Shown: positions 36,818-46,106, numbered from the stretch's first letter. The stretch: 64,000 nt of DNA from Hyphomonadaceae bacterium (GCA_019753105.1 JAIELJ010000002.1:1-64000), one strand, 5' to 3'. A program made the numbers and translations. Notes: generated from the sequence alone by a model not told the origin.

Positions 36818-36901
36818 ATATGCTCAGTCTGAGTATATGTAGGGTGCGCGCTTACGGCGGCAAGGCCTTATGCTCACACCTTATGCTTCAAGTGAGCATA
36901 A
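36818..36901 (-). promoter_or_regulatory. Cluster of TATGCTCA/TGAGCATA operator-like sites upstream of nadA
   Basis: In the 227-bp gap between nadA and mltA there is ATATGCTCA-GTC-TGAGTATAT (36818-36838), a near-perfect palindrome 30 bases before the nadA start, and TTATGCTCAC (36868-36877) facing GTGAGCATAA (36892-36901), a 10-bp perfect inverted repeat with another TTATGC in its centre (36881-36886). The repeated half-site points to a dimeric repressor. The NadQ-like regulator at 43969-44937 is the natural candidate. Confidence 0.75.
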
Positions 36902-37015
36902 CCCCCTCAACTTACCCCCAGGCGGTGGTATTCGCAAGCGAAACCGAACTCTGCCGTGCCCCGCTGCGTTGAGCGTCGGGGCAGGCTAGAACCGCCGGCT
37001 CTCGGGAGGACTTCC

Positions 37016-38209
37016 ATGCGCCATCTCATGACGCTCGCCGCCATCCTGGCGCTCACCGCGTGCGCTTCGACACAAACGGAAACGCGCCCAGGCCCCGGCG
37101 ACACGACAACGCCGACACCCGTCGCGTTCTCGCTCGCGCCTGTTTCCTTCAGCGACATTCCCGAGTGGCAAAGCACCGATCTTGCGCCTGCGCTCAGCGC
37201 ATTCCGTCGCTCCTGCGCCGGTCGCGCCGCGCGCGATCCGAGTGCGGCACTTCCAGGCGGCGGCCAATATGGCGGCACAGTCGGCCAATGGGCGCCGGCG
37301 TGTGCGGCTGCGCTTAGCGTGCAGCCCGGTGGCGAGCGCGCCTTCTTCGAACAGAATTTCGTGCCGCACGCCGTGCGCGGCGACGGCGAAGCGCGCATCA
37401 CCGCCTACTACGAGCCGATCATCCAAGCGCGCCGCACGCCGGAAGGTGAGTACACACAGCCGCTACTGACGCGCCCGAGCGATATGGTGAGCGTCGATAT
37501 CGCCGCGTTCGCGGAAGCCTATGACAATGAAGCGCTGCGCGGCGCGCCGCGGCGCTTGACCGGGCAAATCTCCGGTACGGATGTGCGTCCCTATCCGCAA
37601 CGCGGACAGATCACGCCGTATCAAGGCCAAGCCTTCGCGTATGCGCATCCTGTCGATGTCTACAATCTGCAAATCCAAGGCTCAGGCCGCATAGCCTTTC
37701 CTAACGGCACGCAAGCGCGCGCGGCATTTGCCGCACAAAATGGCTACCGCTGGCGCTCCGCGCTCGGCGCGCTGCGCGATAGCGGACAATTGCCGAACGC
37801 GACGTGGGCGAATTTCCGCAACTGGGCCAATCAAAACGGGCCAGCCGCCACACAACAAGCGCTCAACGCTGATCCGTCCTACGTCTTCTTCCAAGAAGAA
37901 CGCATTGATGATCCCGCCATAGGTCCGCGCGGCGCGGCAGGCGTAAACCTCACGCCGCTCGGCTCCATAGCGGTCGATCCCGCATATCACCCGTATGGCG
38001 CGGTCGTGTTCGTAGATGCGACCTATCAGGAGCGCTCATTCCGCCGCCTGCTCGTTGCGCAAGACACTGGCGGCGCTATACGCCGCGGCCCGTTGCGCGG
38101 CGACGTGTTTTGGGGCTCCGGCGATGAGGCAGGCCGCGCTGCCGAAGGTATGAATGCACAAGGCCCGCGCTGGTGGACGCTACTGCCGCGCGGCGTTCCG
38201 GTCTCGTGA
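37016..38209 (+). CDS. mltA: Membrane-bound lytic transglycosylase MltA, lipoprotein
   Basis: 397 aa with ribosome site GGGAGGA. A lipoprotein signal (MTLAAILALTACAS) places it in the outer membrane. The MltA barrel (about 150-300) and 3D domain (about 310-397) are intact: ITAYYEPIIQARR, YNLQIQGSGRIAFPNG, FFQEERIDDP and the catalytic Asp in VAQDTGGAIRRGPLRGDVFW. It cleaves peptidoglycan to 1,6-anhydro products. The M23 endopeptidase follows, so the two may form a cell-wall remodelling pair. Confidence 0.95.
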   Translation: MRHLMTLAAILALTACASTQTETRPGPGDTTTPTPVAFSLAPVSFSDIPEWQSTDLAPALSAFRRSCAGRAARDPSAALPGGGQYGGTVGQWAPACAAALSVQPGGERAFFEQNFVPHAVRGDGEARITAYYEPIIQARRTPEGEYTQPLLTRPSDMVSVDIAAFAEAYDNEALRGAPRRLTGQISGTDVRPYPQRGQITPYQGQAFAYAHPVDVYNLQIQGSGRIAFPNGTQARAAFAAQNGYRWRSALGALRDSGQLPNATWANFRNWANQNGPAATQQALNADPSYVFFQEERIDDPAIGPRGAAGVNLTPLGSIAVDPAYHPYGAVVFVDATYQERSFRRLLVAQDTGGAIRRGPLRGDVFWGSGDEAGRAAEGMNAQGPRWWTLLPRGVPVS

Positions 38210-38276
38210 TCGTTCAGGTAGCATTCATCTGAATAGGTTGAACTTGGCGCTGGGGCGCGAGTTTCGAGGTGGCGGC

Positions 38277-39011
38277 GTGGTGCGCGCATTTGCTTTTCTG
38301 CTTGTCGCAGGTCTGGCCGGCTGCGCCACGTCCGCGCCTGCGCCGATCTATCGGCAGCCTTCGACGCCATCCTATCAACCGCCGCCGTCTTACGGTCCTA
38401 GCGTCTATGACAGTGCGGGCCGCGCGCCGGTGCATTCCATGCTGATCGCCTGCAATCGCGCCAACGGTTCGAACATCGGCGAAGTGAACTACGACTACAG
38501 TCTGGTGCAATACACGCCCTATCTCGATACGCCCGCCGGCCCGCTGCTGCGCGCGCCGACAGAAGGGGCGTGCCTTTCATCCGGCTTCGGTTATCGCGGC
38601 TCGCTCGATCGTGGCCGCCAACACAATGGCGTCGATCTCGCTAACCCAAATGGCGGCTACATCTACGCCGCAGGCGAGGGCGTCATCGCATTCGCGGATT
38701 ATCGCGGCGGTTTCGGCAACACGATCGAGATCGATCACGGCCGCGGCGTGCGCACGCTTTATGCGCACATGGCTGAGTTCGACACGCGCTTGCAGCGTGG
38801 CTCGCGTGTCTATGCCGGCCAACCGATCGGCCGCATGGGCATGACCGGCAACGCCACGGGCGTGCATCTCCACTACGAAGTCTTCGTCGACGGCCTGCTC
38901 GTCGATCCGATGCATTACGGCCGTCCGCCGGTCTACGTCTCCGCGCCGGCGCCGGACATCGCGTATTTGCCGGACGAAGAGCCGATCGACGACGACAAGC
39001 CAAGCGACTAA
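38277..39011 (+). CDS. M23 (LytM) peptidase-domain lipoprotein
   Basis: 244 aa. It starts at the double GTG (38277/38280) behind CGAGGTGGCG. Lipoprotein signal VRAFAFLLVAGLAGC, a Pro/Tyr/Ser-rich linker, then a LytM domain (about 115-230) with the zinc motifs HNGVDL (RQHNGVDLAN) and HLHYEV, plus TLYAHM. Either an active DD-endopeptidase or an activator. It ends four bases inside the end of the convergent membrane-protein gene. Confidence 0.9.
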   Translation: MVRAFAFLLVAGLAGCATSAPAPIYRQPSTPSYQPPPSYGPSVYDSAGRAPVHSMLIACNRANGSNIGEVNYDYSLVQYTPYLDTPAGPLLRAPTEGACLSSGFGYRGSLDRGRQHNGVDLANPNGGYIYAAGEGVIAFADYRGGFGNTIEIDHGRGVRTLYAHMAEFDTRLQRGSRVYAGQPIGRMGMTGNATGVHLHYEVFVDGLLVDPMHYGRPPVYVSAPAPDIAYLPDEEPIDDDKPSD

Positions 39012-39748
39012 GCGACTGGCGCTGCGTTCAACCGATAGACGGCGTAGAATGTCGAAGCGATCGCGATCAGGATGCCTCCGATCGCAACCAACAACATGAG
39101 TAATAGGGCGTAGATAAAAGCCTTTATCCAAGCGCCAAACGTCGTGTCCGCCAGTACGCCGGGCGCGCCGCGCAGGAAGGTCAGGAAGTACGCGAGTACG
39201 ATCGCTAAAGATGGCGCCCACGAATATTGGAAGAACTGCGGCAGTACGACGAGCGGCATGAGGATGAGTCCTACAACCGAGCCCGCCGCCAGCACGCCCA
39301 TCGCGATGTTCAAACGCGCCGGCCATGACAAGCCTTTGCGAAACCAACCGAGCACAAAGACGCTGAGCGTCGTCATGCCGCCGACCAGAATTGGATGCGC
39401 AACGCCCATCGAGTCGCCGTAGTGACTGAAGAACTCGTCAGTTCTGCCGCCCGAAATCTGCTCGTAGACGCCGCGTACCTCTGGCGAACCGGCTTGGAAC
39501 TGGTGGCGCATCACGCCTTCCCAGCCGCCCCAAATCGCCGAGATAAACACCTGCAAGCCAATGAGGCCGAGCCAAATGCGTAGCGCTGGCGCGTAGGTCG
39601 CGCGATCGCGCGCGGCATAGGCTGTGAACACGCGGTTCGGACGCGCGATCAGGTCCCACAGCGTACGCAACGAGCGGAAATTGAAGCCGACGACGTCTTC
39701 GACAGCTTCGCTCAGGTCCTGTCGTTTATTGTATTCCGTCACGCCCAA
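39008..39748 (-). CDS. Multi-pass membrane protein, DUF3667-like
   Basis: 246 aa with four or five membrane helices (LRIWLGLIGLQVFISAIWG, LVGGMTTLSVFVLGWF, RLNIAMGVLAAGSVVGLILMPL, LAIVLAYFLTFL, FIYALLLMLLVAIGGILIAIA). The N-terminal block VVGFNFRSLRTLWDLIARPN, with an Arg-Pro before the first helix, resembles DUF3667 proteins. Function unknown. Family assignment is a recollection, not a proven match. Confidence 0.7.
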   Translation of the reverse strand: MGVTEYNKRQDLSEAVEDVVGFNFRSLRTLWDLIARPNRVFTAYAARDRATYAPALRIWLGLIGLQVFISAIWGGWEGVMRHQFQAGSPEVRGVYEQISGGRTDEFFSHYGDSMGVAHPILVGGMTTLSVFVLGWFRKGLSWPARLNIAMGVLAAGSVVGLILMPLVVLPQFFQYSWAPSLAIVLAYFLTFLRGAPGVLADTTFGAWIKAFIYALLLMLLVAIGGILIAIASTFYAVYRLNAAPVA

Positions 39749-39793
39749 CCCCGCTTTGACGGCATCCTAGCGAGATTGCGTCCATCGCGCACG

Positions 39794-41365
39794 CTATTCC
39801 TGAACCGCGATGCCGTGCCGTTCAAGCGCTTCCCGCAACGGGCGAAGCGCGTCTCCATAGCGACGCCACCGGCCGATCGCGCTTGCATAGAGCGGTGAGC
39901 GCACTTGCACGGAACTCGCAGTCGCCACCGGTGCTGCGTTTTCATGGAAGGCGATGCAGCGCGGGTCCCACGCGACGCCAACGAAGTCGATCAAGCGACG
40001 CGCCTGTGTTTCCAGATCGGCGACGAGATCTTCGTAATGGACTTCCGTGTAGCGATCCGCCGGCAGATGCGCGCGCCAGTGCGCTGTGAGTGCCTCGAAG
40101 CCAGCGTAGTATGCGGCTGTCGTCTCAAGATCGAACGTGTAGTCGTAAGACGATGCGCCAGCGCCCGCGAGCAGTTGGCGATAATTGCTGAGGCACGAAT
40201 CCATCGGGTTGCGCTTGAGGCAAATGATGCGCGCATCCGGCAACGCGCGATGGATGAGGCCGGCATAAAGCGCGTTCAGCGGCATCTTGTCGACGAAGCG
40301 TCCGCCGCCAATACGTTGAGCGACGCCCTGCAGATAAGCCGCGCCAACCGGGGCCAGATCAAGATGCGCCGCTGCGTCGAATGTTTCCGGATCAAGAACA
40401 AACGGCGAGGCTGTCTTCGCTGCGCGCTTGATCAGCAATCCAAAGTCACCGAGTTCGCCCGCAGCCTTGATCTCGGGGTGCGACGTGAGGATGCGCTCGG
40501 TGAGCGTAGTGCCTGTACGGGGGAGGCCGACAACAAAGACCGCATCGCTGCCGCCCGTTGGCGCCGCCGATCCGATCGTGCGCCTAGCAGCTACGAAGAG
40601 GGCTTGATCGCGCGCCGCCGCCGCGAGTGCTTTGTGCTTCACGCCGTCTTTCGCGGCATGGAGCCAACGTAGAGATTCCTCGTACTGGCCGAAATCCTCA
40701 AACGTCTTCGCCAACGCGTGGCCAAGATGCAGCCGATGTGTTGCGTCTTGGGTGTTCTCAAACGCGTGCTTGAGTTCGCCGACAAGGTTGTCCGTCGTGG
40801 TTTGCTTGCGCAGATGCGGGATTGCAGCGAGCGCCCGAAATGCATTGCGGTCGAGGGCGTATGCGCGCCGGTACGCGGCCTCAGCGTCAGCGAAACGCCC
40901 GCTGAATTGCAGCGACGCTGCATAGTTGAACTGAAACGATGTGTTGTCCGGCGTCAGCGCCACCGCGCGCGCGAACGGTTGAAGCGCAGCCTCGTGCAAC
41001 CCCGCTCGGCTCAGCACCACCCCGATCGTATCGAGCGTGTGCGCGTCTTTCGCACCGCAGGCGAGTGCTCGCTCAGCCGCGGCGCGGGCTTCGTTGGGGC
41101 GATGCAGATGGGAGAGGGCGCGGGCCAATTGCGCGTGAGCGCGGGGATCATCCCCGCCTCGGAGCGCCGTCCCCAGCAACTCGGCGCCCTTTGCGTAGGC
41201 GCCGTGCTCATTGGCGATCACCCCCAACAGGTAGAAGGCGAGTGGATTGTCCGGCCGGTCGGCCAATTCCGATACGCACAGCGCATGCGCGTCTTGGTGC
41301 TTGCCAAGCGTAATCAAGGTTTCGGCTTTTGCGAGCCGCTCTGAAGTTACCGCAGCGTCAGACAT
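39794..41365 (-). CDS. TPR-repeat sulfotransferase
   Basis: 523 aa. Residues about 5-240 are tetratricopeptide repeats (NPLAFYLLGVIANEHGAYAKG; NTSFQFNYAASLQFSGRFADAEAAYRRAYALD type units). From about 275 on comes a sulfotransferase fold: the PAPS 5'-phosphosulfate loop FVVGLPRTGTTLTERIL and the 3'-phosphate motif RIICLKRNPMDSCLSNYRQL. The acceptor is unknown; peptide tyrosine or an envelope glycan are possible. It is divergent from the TonB receptor, 138 bases apart, a pairing I have seen repeatedly in alphaproteobacteria. Confidence 0.9.
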   Translation of the reverse strand: MSDAAVTSERLAKAETLITLGKHQDAHALCVSELADRPDNPLAFYLLGVIANEHGAYAKGAELLGTALRGGDDPRAHAQLARALSHLHRPNEARAAAERALACGAKDAHTLDTIGVVLSRAGLHEAALQPFARAVALTPDNTSFQFNYAASLQFSGRFADAEAAYRRAYALDRNAFRALAAIPHLRKQTTTDNLVGELKHAFENTQDATHRLHLGHALAKTFEDFGQYEESLRWLHAAKDGVKHKALAAAARDQALFVAARRTIGSAAPTGGSDAVFVVGLPRTGTTLTERILTSHPEIKAAGELGDFGLLIKRAAKTASPFVLDPETFDAAAHLDLAPVGAAYLQGVAQRIGGGRFVDKMPLNALYAGLIHRALPDARIICLKRNPMDSCLSNYRQLLAGAGASSYDYTFDLETTAAYYAGFEALTAHWRAHLPADRYTEVHYEDLVADLETQARRLIDFVGVAWDPRCIAFHENAAPVATASSVQVRSPLYASAIGRWRRYGDALRPLREALERHGIAVQE

Positions 41366-41503
41366 TTCGGTGCAGATGCAGGCAAAAGCGGCAGCGGCGC
41401 AACATGTTGGGCAATTTAGTCGACGATGTCAGTTTTTTGAACGCGTCGCGCTTGAGCTTTCGCAGAAACCCCCAGCAAGCTGGGTTCCTTGCGAGGGAGA
41501 CAT

Positions 41504-43912
41504 ATGATGGTGCGCCGTCACGCGAAGAATTTGTTGCTGCTTTCGAGCGTTAGCGCGCTCAGTCTAGCCGGCTTGGCCGCGCCCGCGATGGCGCAGGACG
41601 CCGATGGCGAGGAAGTCATCGTCACCGCCACCCGGCGTTCCGTCGATATCCAGGACGTCCCGCTCAATATCGCGGCAGTCAGCGCCCAACAGATCGAAAC
41701 GCTGGGCGTCGGCGACCTCTCGGAACTGGCGCAATGGGTGCCGGGCCTCTTCGTCGTTGACCAGGGTGGCCGTTCTTCCAACCCGATCGTCGTCCGCGGC
41801 TTGAATGCCGACCCGGCCAGCTCGAACGATGGCGCCAATGACGGCGGCGGCACGGTCGCCACCTATCTCGGTGAAATTCCTCTCTTCGTGGATCTGCGCC
41901 TGAACGACGTCGAGCGCGTAGAAGTCCTGCTCGGCCCCCAAGGCACGCTTTACGGCGCCGGCACGCTCGGCGGCGCCGTTCGCTATATTCCGAACCGCGC
42001 ACAGTTCGACGCATTCACACTCGAACTGCGCGGTGACGCGTACGGCTACAGCGAAGGCAGCGAAGTCAGCACCGATATCGGCGCCACGATGAACCTGCCG
42101 ATTTCGCGCAACTTCGCGCTGCGGGCCTCCGTCGATTGGCTGAACGACACTGGCTTCATCGATTACGATTATGTCGTTCAGGAGCCTGGTGTTTCGAACC
42201 CCGATCCTGCGCCAGGGCAAGAAGCGGCCAATCTGGCCCCAGTTGAAGATGCAAACACGACGGAGGTTCTCTCCGGCCGCGTCGCCTTACGCTGGGCGCC
42301 GGACAATTTCTTTGACGCCACGCTCTCCTACGCGTTCCAGAACGCCGAGTACGGCTCGCGCACTGTTAGTGGCCGTCGTGGCTTGCTGCAGACGGACGAT
42401 TACGTCTCGCCACTGCGTGTGCTTGAACCGAACCAGCGCGACAACAGCCTCTTGGCGCTCGAAATGAGCCTCGATGTGGGTTGGGCGACGATCACGTCGG
42501 CGACCGGCTATTCCGAATACACGGAAGAAGGCCAGCGCGATCAGACGGACCTGCTGATCGGTCTCGAATACTCGTACGAAGCCTTCCCGAGCTTCACCGC
42601 GTTCACGCGTGAAACCGGCGATCAAAGCGTCTTCTCGCAAGAGCTGCGCATGGTCACCGATTTTGACGGCCCGGTGAATTACATCCTCGGCCTCTTCCAC
42701 GCGACGACCGATTTCGACGGCGTCAGCGCCGAGTTCACGCCGGGTTACGACGAATTCCTCACCGGCATCGACGCGCGTCCTGACAATCTCGAATATTACA
42801 GCCAAACCCGCGGCTCGCTCTCTGAGAGCGCTCTGTTCGGTGAAATGAGCATCGACTTTACCGAGCGCCTGACCGTCACCGGCGGTCTGCGCTGGTACGG
42901 CTATGATCTGCAGACTGAATCCGCGACCGACTTCCCATTGCTGAACACGGTGTTCAACGGTGCAGGTCCGGACGACCTCGTGCTTGATTTCACACCAGCC
43001 AATCAGTCTGACACCGGTCTGCTCTACAAGTTCAACGCGGCCTACGATTGGACCGATGATCTGATGACCTATTTCACGGTCAGCCAGGGCTATCGCATCG
43101 GCAATACGAACGGCCTTGAACCTTGCGTGTTGCCGCTCGGCGGGCAGAGCGTCTGCGGCAGTGAAGGCGAGTTGGAATACACCGCCGACCGCACGACGAA
43201 CTATGAGTTAGGCGTTCGCAGTCAGTGGTTCGATCGCACGCTCACGCTGAACGGGTCGATCTTCTACATCGATTGGAGCGATCCGCAGGTGCAATCGGCG
43301 ACGGCCGTTGGCCTGCAGCCGATCATCATCAACGCCGCCGGCGCCCGTTCGCGGGGCTTCGACCTTTCCGCCGATTGGCGCGCCACCGATGCGCTTAGCA
43401 TCCGCGCATCATACGCGTACACCGAAGCTGAACTCACCGAGGTGGCGCCGCGTCTCATCCGCGAGATCGTGCCGCCGGGCTTCCAATCGACGCTCAACTA
43501 CATCGACGGCCAGCCGGGCGATCGCCTGCCGGGTTCGCCGGAGCATCAGGCCAACCTGTTCGTCAGCTATTCGCTGCCGACCATGGCCGGTCTTGAGTGG
43601 GATCTGAACTATGGAGCGAGCTACACCGGCGATGTGCTGACGCGCACTGGCGGCCGCGGCGACAACGTAACGCTGCCGTCTTACACGCTGCACAACTTGT
43701 CGCTGACGGGTGAAACGGAAAACTGGGCCGTCACGTTCTACGTGCGCAACCTGCTCGACGAGTTCGTCGAGTCCAACGCACGCGGCGGGCCGGACTTCAA
43801 CCAGTTCGTCCTGGACACGAACGGCGATCCCCACGCGGTGCGCACGTTCTACACCGACGTGCTGCCCCCGCGCACAATCGGCGTCCGCTTCACGCACAAC
43901 TTCGGCGGCTAA
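41504..43912 (+). CDS. TonB-dependent outer-membrane receptor
   Basis: 802 aa from ATG 41504 (ribosome site GAGGGAGA). A signal peptide ends at APAMAQD. A TonB-box-like EEVIVTATRR is followed by the plug (QDVPLNIAAVSAQQIETLG, VRGLNADPASSNDGAN, VEVLLGPQGTLYGAGTLGGA) and a C-terminal 22-strand barrel ending in FTHNFGG (terminal aromatic/hydrophobic strand). Its ligand is unknown; many such receptors take up sugars, siderophores or amphipathic peptides. A stem (CCCAGC-AA-GCTGGG, 41471-41484) lies in the leader. Confidence 0.95.
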   Translation: MMVRRHAKNLLLLSSVSALSLAGLAAPAMAQDADGEEVIVTATRRSVDIQDVPLNIAAVSAQQIETLGVGDLSELAQWVPGLFVVDQGGRSSNPIVVRGLNADPASSNDGANDGGGTVATYLGEIPLFVDLRLNDVERVEVLLGPQGTLYGAGTLGGAVRYIPNRAQFDAFTLELRGDAYGYSEGSEVSTDIGATMNLPISRNFALRASVDWLNDTGFIDYDYVVQEPGVSNPDPAPGQEAANLAPVEDANTTEVLSGRVALRWAPDNFFDATLSYAFQNAEYGSRTVSGRRGLLQTDDYVSPLRVLEPNQRDNSLLALEMSLDVGWATITSATGYSEYTEEGQRDQTDLLIGLEYSYEAFPSFTAFTRETGDQSVFSQELRMVTDFDGPVNYILGLFHATTDFDGVSAEFTPGYDEFLTGIDARPDNLEYYSQTRGSLSESALFGEMSIDFTERLTVTGGLRWYGYDLQTESATDFPLLNTVFNGAGPDDLVLDFTPANQSDTGLLYKFNAAYDWTDDLMTYFTVSQGYRIGNTNGLEPCVLPLGGQSVCGSEGELEYTADRTTNYELGVRSQWFDRTLTLNGSIFYIDWSDPQVQSATAVGLQPIIINAAGARSRGFDLSADWRATDALSIRASYAYTEAELTEVAPRLIREIVPPGFQSTLNYIDGQPGDRLPGSPEHQANLFVSYSLPTMAGLEWDLNYGASYTGDVLTRTGGRGDNVTLPSYTLHNLSLTGETENWAVTFYVRNLLDEFVESNARGGPDFNQFVLDTNGDPHAVRTFYTDVLPPRTIGVRFTHNFGG

Positions 43913-43936
43913 GCGAACACTCGACAGAAGACAGAG

Positions 43937-43970
43937 CGCCGGCGCGAGCAATCGCGTCGGCGTTTCTTTT
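43937..43970 (+). terminator. Rho-independent terminator of the TonB receptor gene
   Basis: CGCCGGCGCGA-GCAA-TCGCGTCGGCG forms an 11-bp stem (one G-T) with a tetraloop and is followed by TTTCTTTT. It starts 24 bases after the stop and touches the end of the convergent regulator gene. Confidence 0.9.
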
Positions 43971-44937
43971 AATCGCCGCGCGGGGCGGGGACGTGGACGC
44001 CGCCGACGGGGCGTTCGCTGAGGAGCTCTTTGCGGCAGCGGAAAAGCTCGGCCGGCCGTCCGCCCGCGCTTGTGTCGAACTCGCCCGATCCTTCGACGAG
44101 GCCGGTGCGGTCGAGCAGGCGGCGGAAGTTTTGCTTGTGCAGTTCAAGCCCCGCAATCGATTCTACGAGCCGTTGCAGGTGCAGCAGCGTGAACAGTTCA
44201 GGCGCCAATTCGAAGATCACCGGCCGGTACTTTATCTTCGCACGCAAGCGGCTGATGGCGGTCGCGAGAATACGCCGGTGGTCTGAAGCGAGCGGTTCGC
44301 CCAATCCCGCGATTGGCTTTGGCGCCGTCGCGGGCTTGCCTTCAAACCGCGCCCGATCGCGCGCCGCTTCAGGCGCTAAGCCCGCCTCATACAGCAGCTC
44401 ATAGCGATCAAGCGCGCGCTCTTCATTCCAGACCGCGCCATCAAGCGCAAAGGCAAGCCGAATGCGCGCGCGCCGTTGTGTGATCAAGTCTTTCTCGCCG
44501 CCTTCCGCCCACGCCTTAAGCTTGGGCGCGATGGTTTCGTCGATCACACCGGGCCGGCCATCGCGCCAGTCCTCCCACGGAAAGAAATCGTACCATGAGC
44601 GCCAGCGCGCGCCTGGCCGATCGAGTGCTGCGCGTGTGGGCGTGAGGGCGAGGTACGAAATCGAAATCAGACGTTCCGGCGCATCCTCATGCACCGCAAG
44701 CTCACGCCCGCGATCGCCGAACGTGTAAAGCTGCTCAACATAGCCGATATCGAAATCGGTTTGCTCTTTCACCCAACCGCGCAGCGAAAGCTCCAGCGTG
44801 CGGTCGCCAGCGGGATCGAAGGGGCCGAACGGCAAGCCCGTCACATCGCCCTCGCGCGTCATCAACACGAACGGCGCGTCCTCCGTCACCGCGACGATGA
44901 CGGCGGAGAGCCCGATGACGACATGCGCCTCACTCAT
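43969..44937 (-). CDS. nadQ: NadQ/NrtR-like NAD biosynthesis regulator (Nudix-related)
   Basis: 322 aa. An N-terminal Nudix-like domain (about 1-160: VIVAVTEDAPFVLMTREGDV, LPFGPFDPAGDRTLELSLRG) has no standard Nudix catalytic box. The C-terminal winged helix (about 225-310: ELFTLLHLQRLVESIAGLELHKQNFRRLLDRTGLVE region) is the NFRR signature of NrtR-family repressors. This layout matches alphaproteobacterial NadQ, which controls nad genes. The nadABC operon, with palindromic sites, is 7 kb away. It overlaps the phosphatase gene by four bases. Confidence 0.85.
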   Translation of the reverse strand: MSEAHVVIGLSAVIVAVTEDAPFVLMTREGDVTGLPFGPFDPAGDRTLELSLRGWVKEQTDFDIGYVEQLYTFGDRGRELAVHEDAPERLISISYLALTPTRAALDRPGARWRSWYDFFPWEDWRDGRPGVIDETIAPKLKAWAEGGEKDLITQRRARIRLAFALDGAVWNEERALDRYELLYEAGLAPEAARDRARFEGKPATAPKPIAGLGEPLASDHRRILATAISRLRAKIKYRPVIFELAPELFTLLHLQRLVESIAGLELHKQNFRRLLDRTGLVEGSGEFDTSAGGRPAELFRCRKELLSERPVGGVHVPAPRGD

Positions 44938-45458
44938 GCGCCGAACCGCGAGGCTAGAGTGAAGGGCGCGTTCTCGCCGACATCGTACCAGCTCGCGCCA
45001 CGCCCGATGCGCTCAATGGCGCGCACCATCCGCCCATCGCGCCCCAGCACTGCATCAGCGAGCGCCACGAGATGCCGGTTCGGTGATGCATGGGCTGAGG
45101 CTTCGCGGAGCGCCAGCGCGATCTCTTCTTCATCTGCACCCGGATTGTGCGCACATGCGGTGATGTAAGCCGTCGCGGTCGAGCGCGAGAGGCCGGCATA
45201 ACAATGGATCAGGATTGGCGCGCTCCGCTGCCAGCCGCCCACGAAATCCAGGATCATCTTCATGCGATCGGAGCAGCAGATGTCGAGGCCGTCCACCGGC
45301 GTTTCGATGTCGTGGATCTCCATCCGCAAATGCCGGTCGCCGACCTCGCGCACCACCGGAAACGGCGTGTCGGGATCGAGCAGGCTCACCACATGCGAAA
45401 CCTTGTGGAGTTTGGCCAAACGCGGCGCGAGGGAGAGCGGGGAGACGACAATCGACAT
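44934..45458 (-). CDS. Dual-specificity/tyrosine phosphatase-like protein
   Basis: 174 aa. The active site is HCYAGLSRSTA (HCx5R form), with an upstream Asp-containing loop (HDIETPVDGLDICCSD). No signal peptide. Such small phosphatases of alphaproteobacteria often sit between the NadQ-type gene and the HD hydrolase, as here; the substrate is unknown. Four-base overlap with the downstream regulator and a 9-base gap to the HD gene make one operon. Confidence 0.87.
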   Translation of the reverse strand: MSIVVSPLSLAPRLAKLHKVSHVVSLLDPDTPFPVVREVGDRHLRMEIHDIETPVDGLDICCSDRMKMILDFVGGWQRSAPILIHCYAGLSRSTATAYITACAHNPGADEEEIALALREASAHASPNRHLVALADAVLGRDGRMVRAIERIGRGASWYDVGENAPFTLASRFGA

Positions 45459-45467
45459 GGAGCGCTT

Positions 45468-46085
45468 CTAAGTCGGATCGATCAGCGCCCGGAAGCGTTT
45501 CAAGAAAGCTTCTTGCACCTGCGCCGTCGATTGGGGCTTCAAAGTCAGCTTCATGCCCCGTGGCGGCGCGCCGAAAAAGCGCTTGGCCTCCTCCTCGGTG
45601 AACCCAGCCAGCTGCACCGCCTCGAAATAGGCGCAGATGATATCGGCGCGCTTGATAACGGCCTTCACCACTTGCGGCGGATGCACCGGCAGGCCGAAGC
45701 GGACATGGATCGCGCCCTCCAGCTTCGCCTCGAACGCCTTGTAATCGAGCCCCAGCGCCGCCTTGAACGGCGAGATCATGTCGCCGATCACGTATTCCGG
45801 CGCATCGTGCAGCAGCGCCATCAGACGCCGTTTCTTGTCCCAGTCCGGCGCCAGCTTGCGGCAAACGTCTTCAACCACGATTGAATGCTGCGCGACCGAG
45901 AAGGCGTGTTCGCCGATCGTTTGCCCGTTCCATCGCGCGACCCGCGCGAGCCCATGCGCGATGTCTTCGATCTCGACATCGAGCGGCGAGGGATCGAGCA
46001 GATCGAGGCGCCGCCCCGACAGCATGCGCTGCCAAGCGCGTGGCGCTTCGGGGCGCGAGCCCACTTTCGTGCGCGTTTGAGCCAT
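45468..46085 (-). CDS. HD-domain hydrolase (YfbR-like nucleotidase group)
   Basis: 205 aa from the ATG at 46085. The metal-binding HD fold has GEHAFSVAQHSIVVE (first His), ALLHDAPEYVIGDMISPFK (HD pair) and a later Asp (KRADIICAYFEAV). The SPFK/YKAFE pattern resembles YfbR-type 5'-deoxynucleotidases. Substrate not proven. First gene of the HD-phosphatase-nadQ operon. Confidence 0.88.
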   Translation of the reverse strand: MAQTRTKVGSRPEAPRAWQRMLSGRRLDLLDPSPLDVEIEDIAHGLARVARWNGQTIGEHAFSVAQHSIVVEDVCRKLAPDWDKKRRLMALLHDAPEYVIGDMISPFKAALGLDYKAFEAKLEGAIHVRFGLPVHPPQVVKAVIKRADIICAYFEAVQLAGFTEEEAKRFFGAPPRGMKLTLKPQSTAQVQEAFLKRFRALIDPT

Positions 46086-46106
46086 CCAGTTTCGACCCTT
46101 TTGCGT

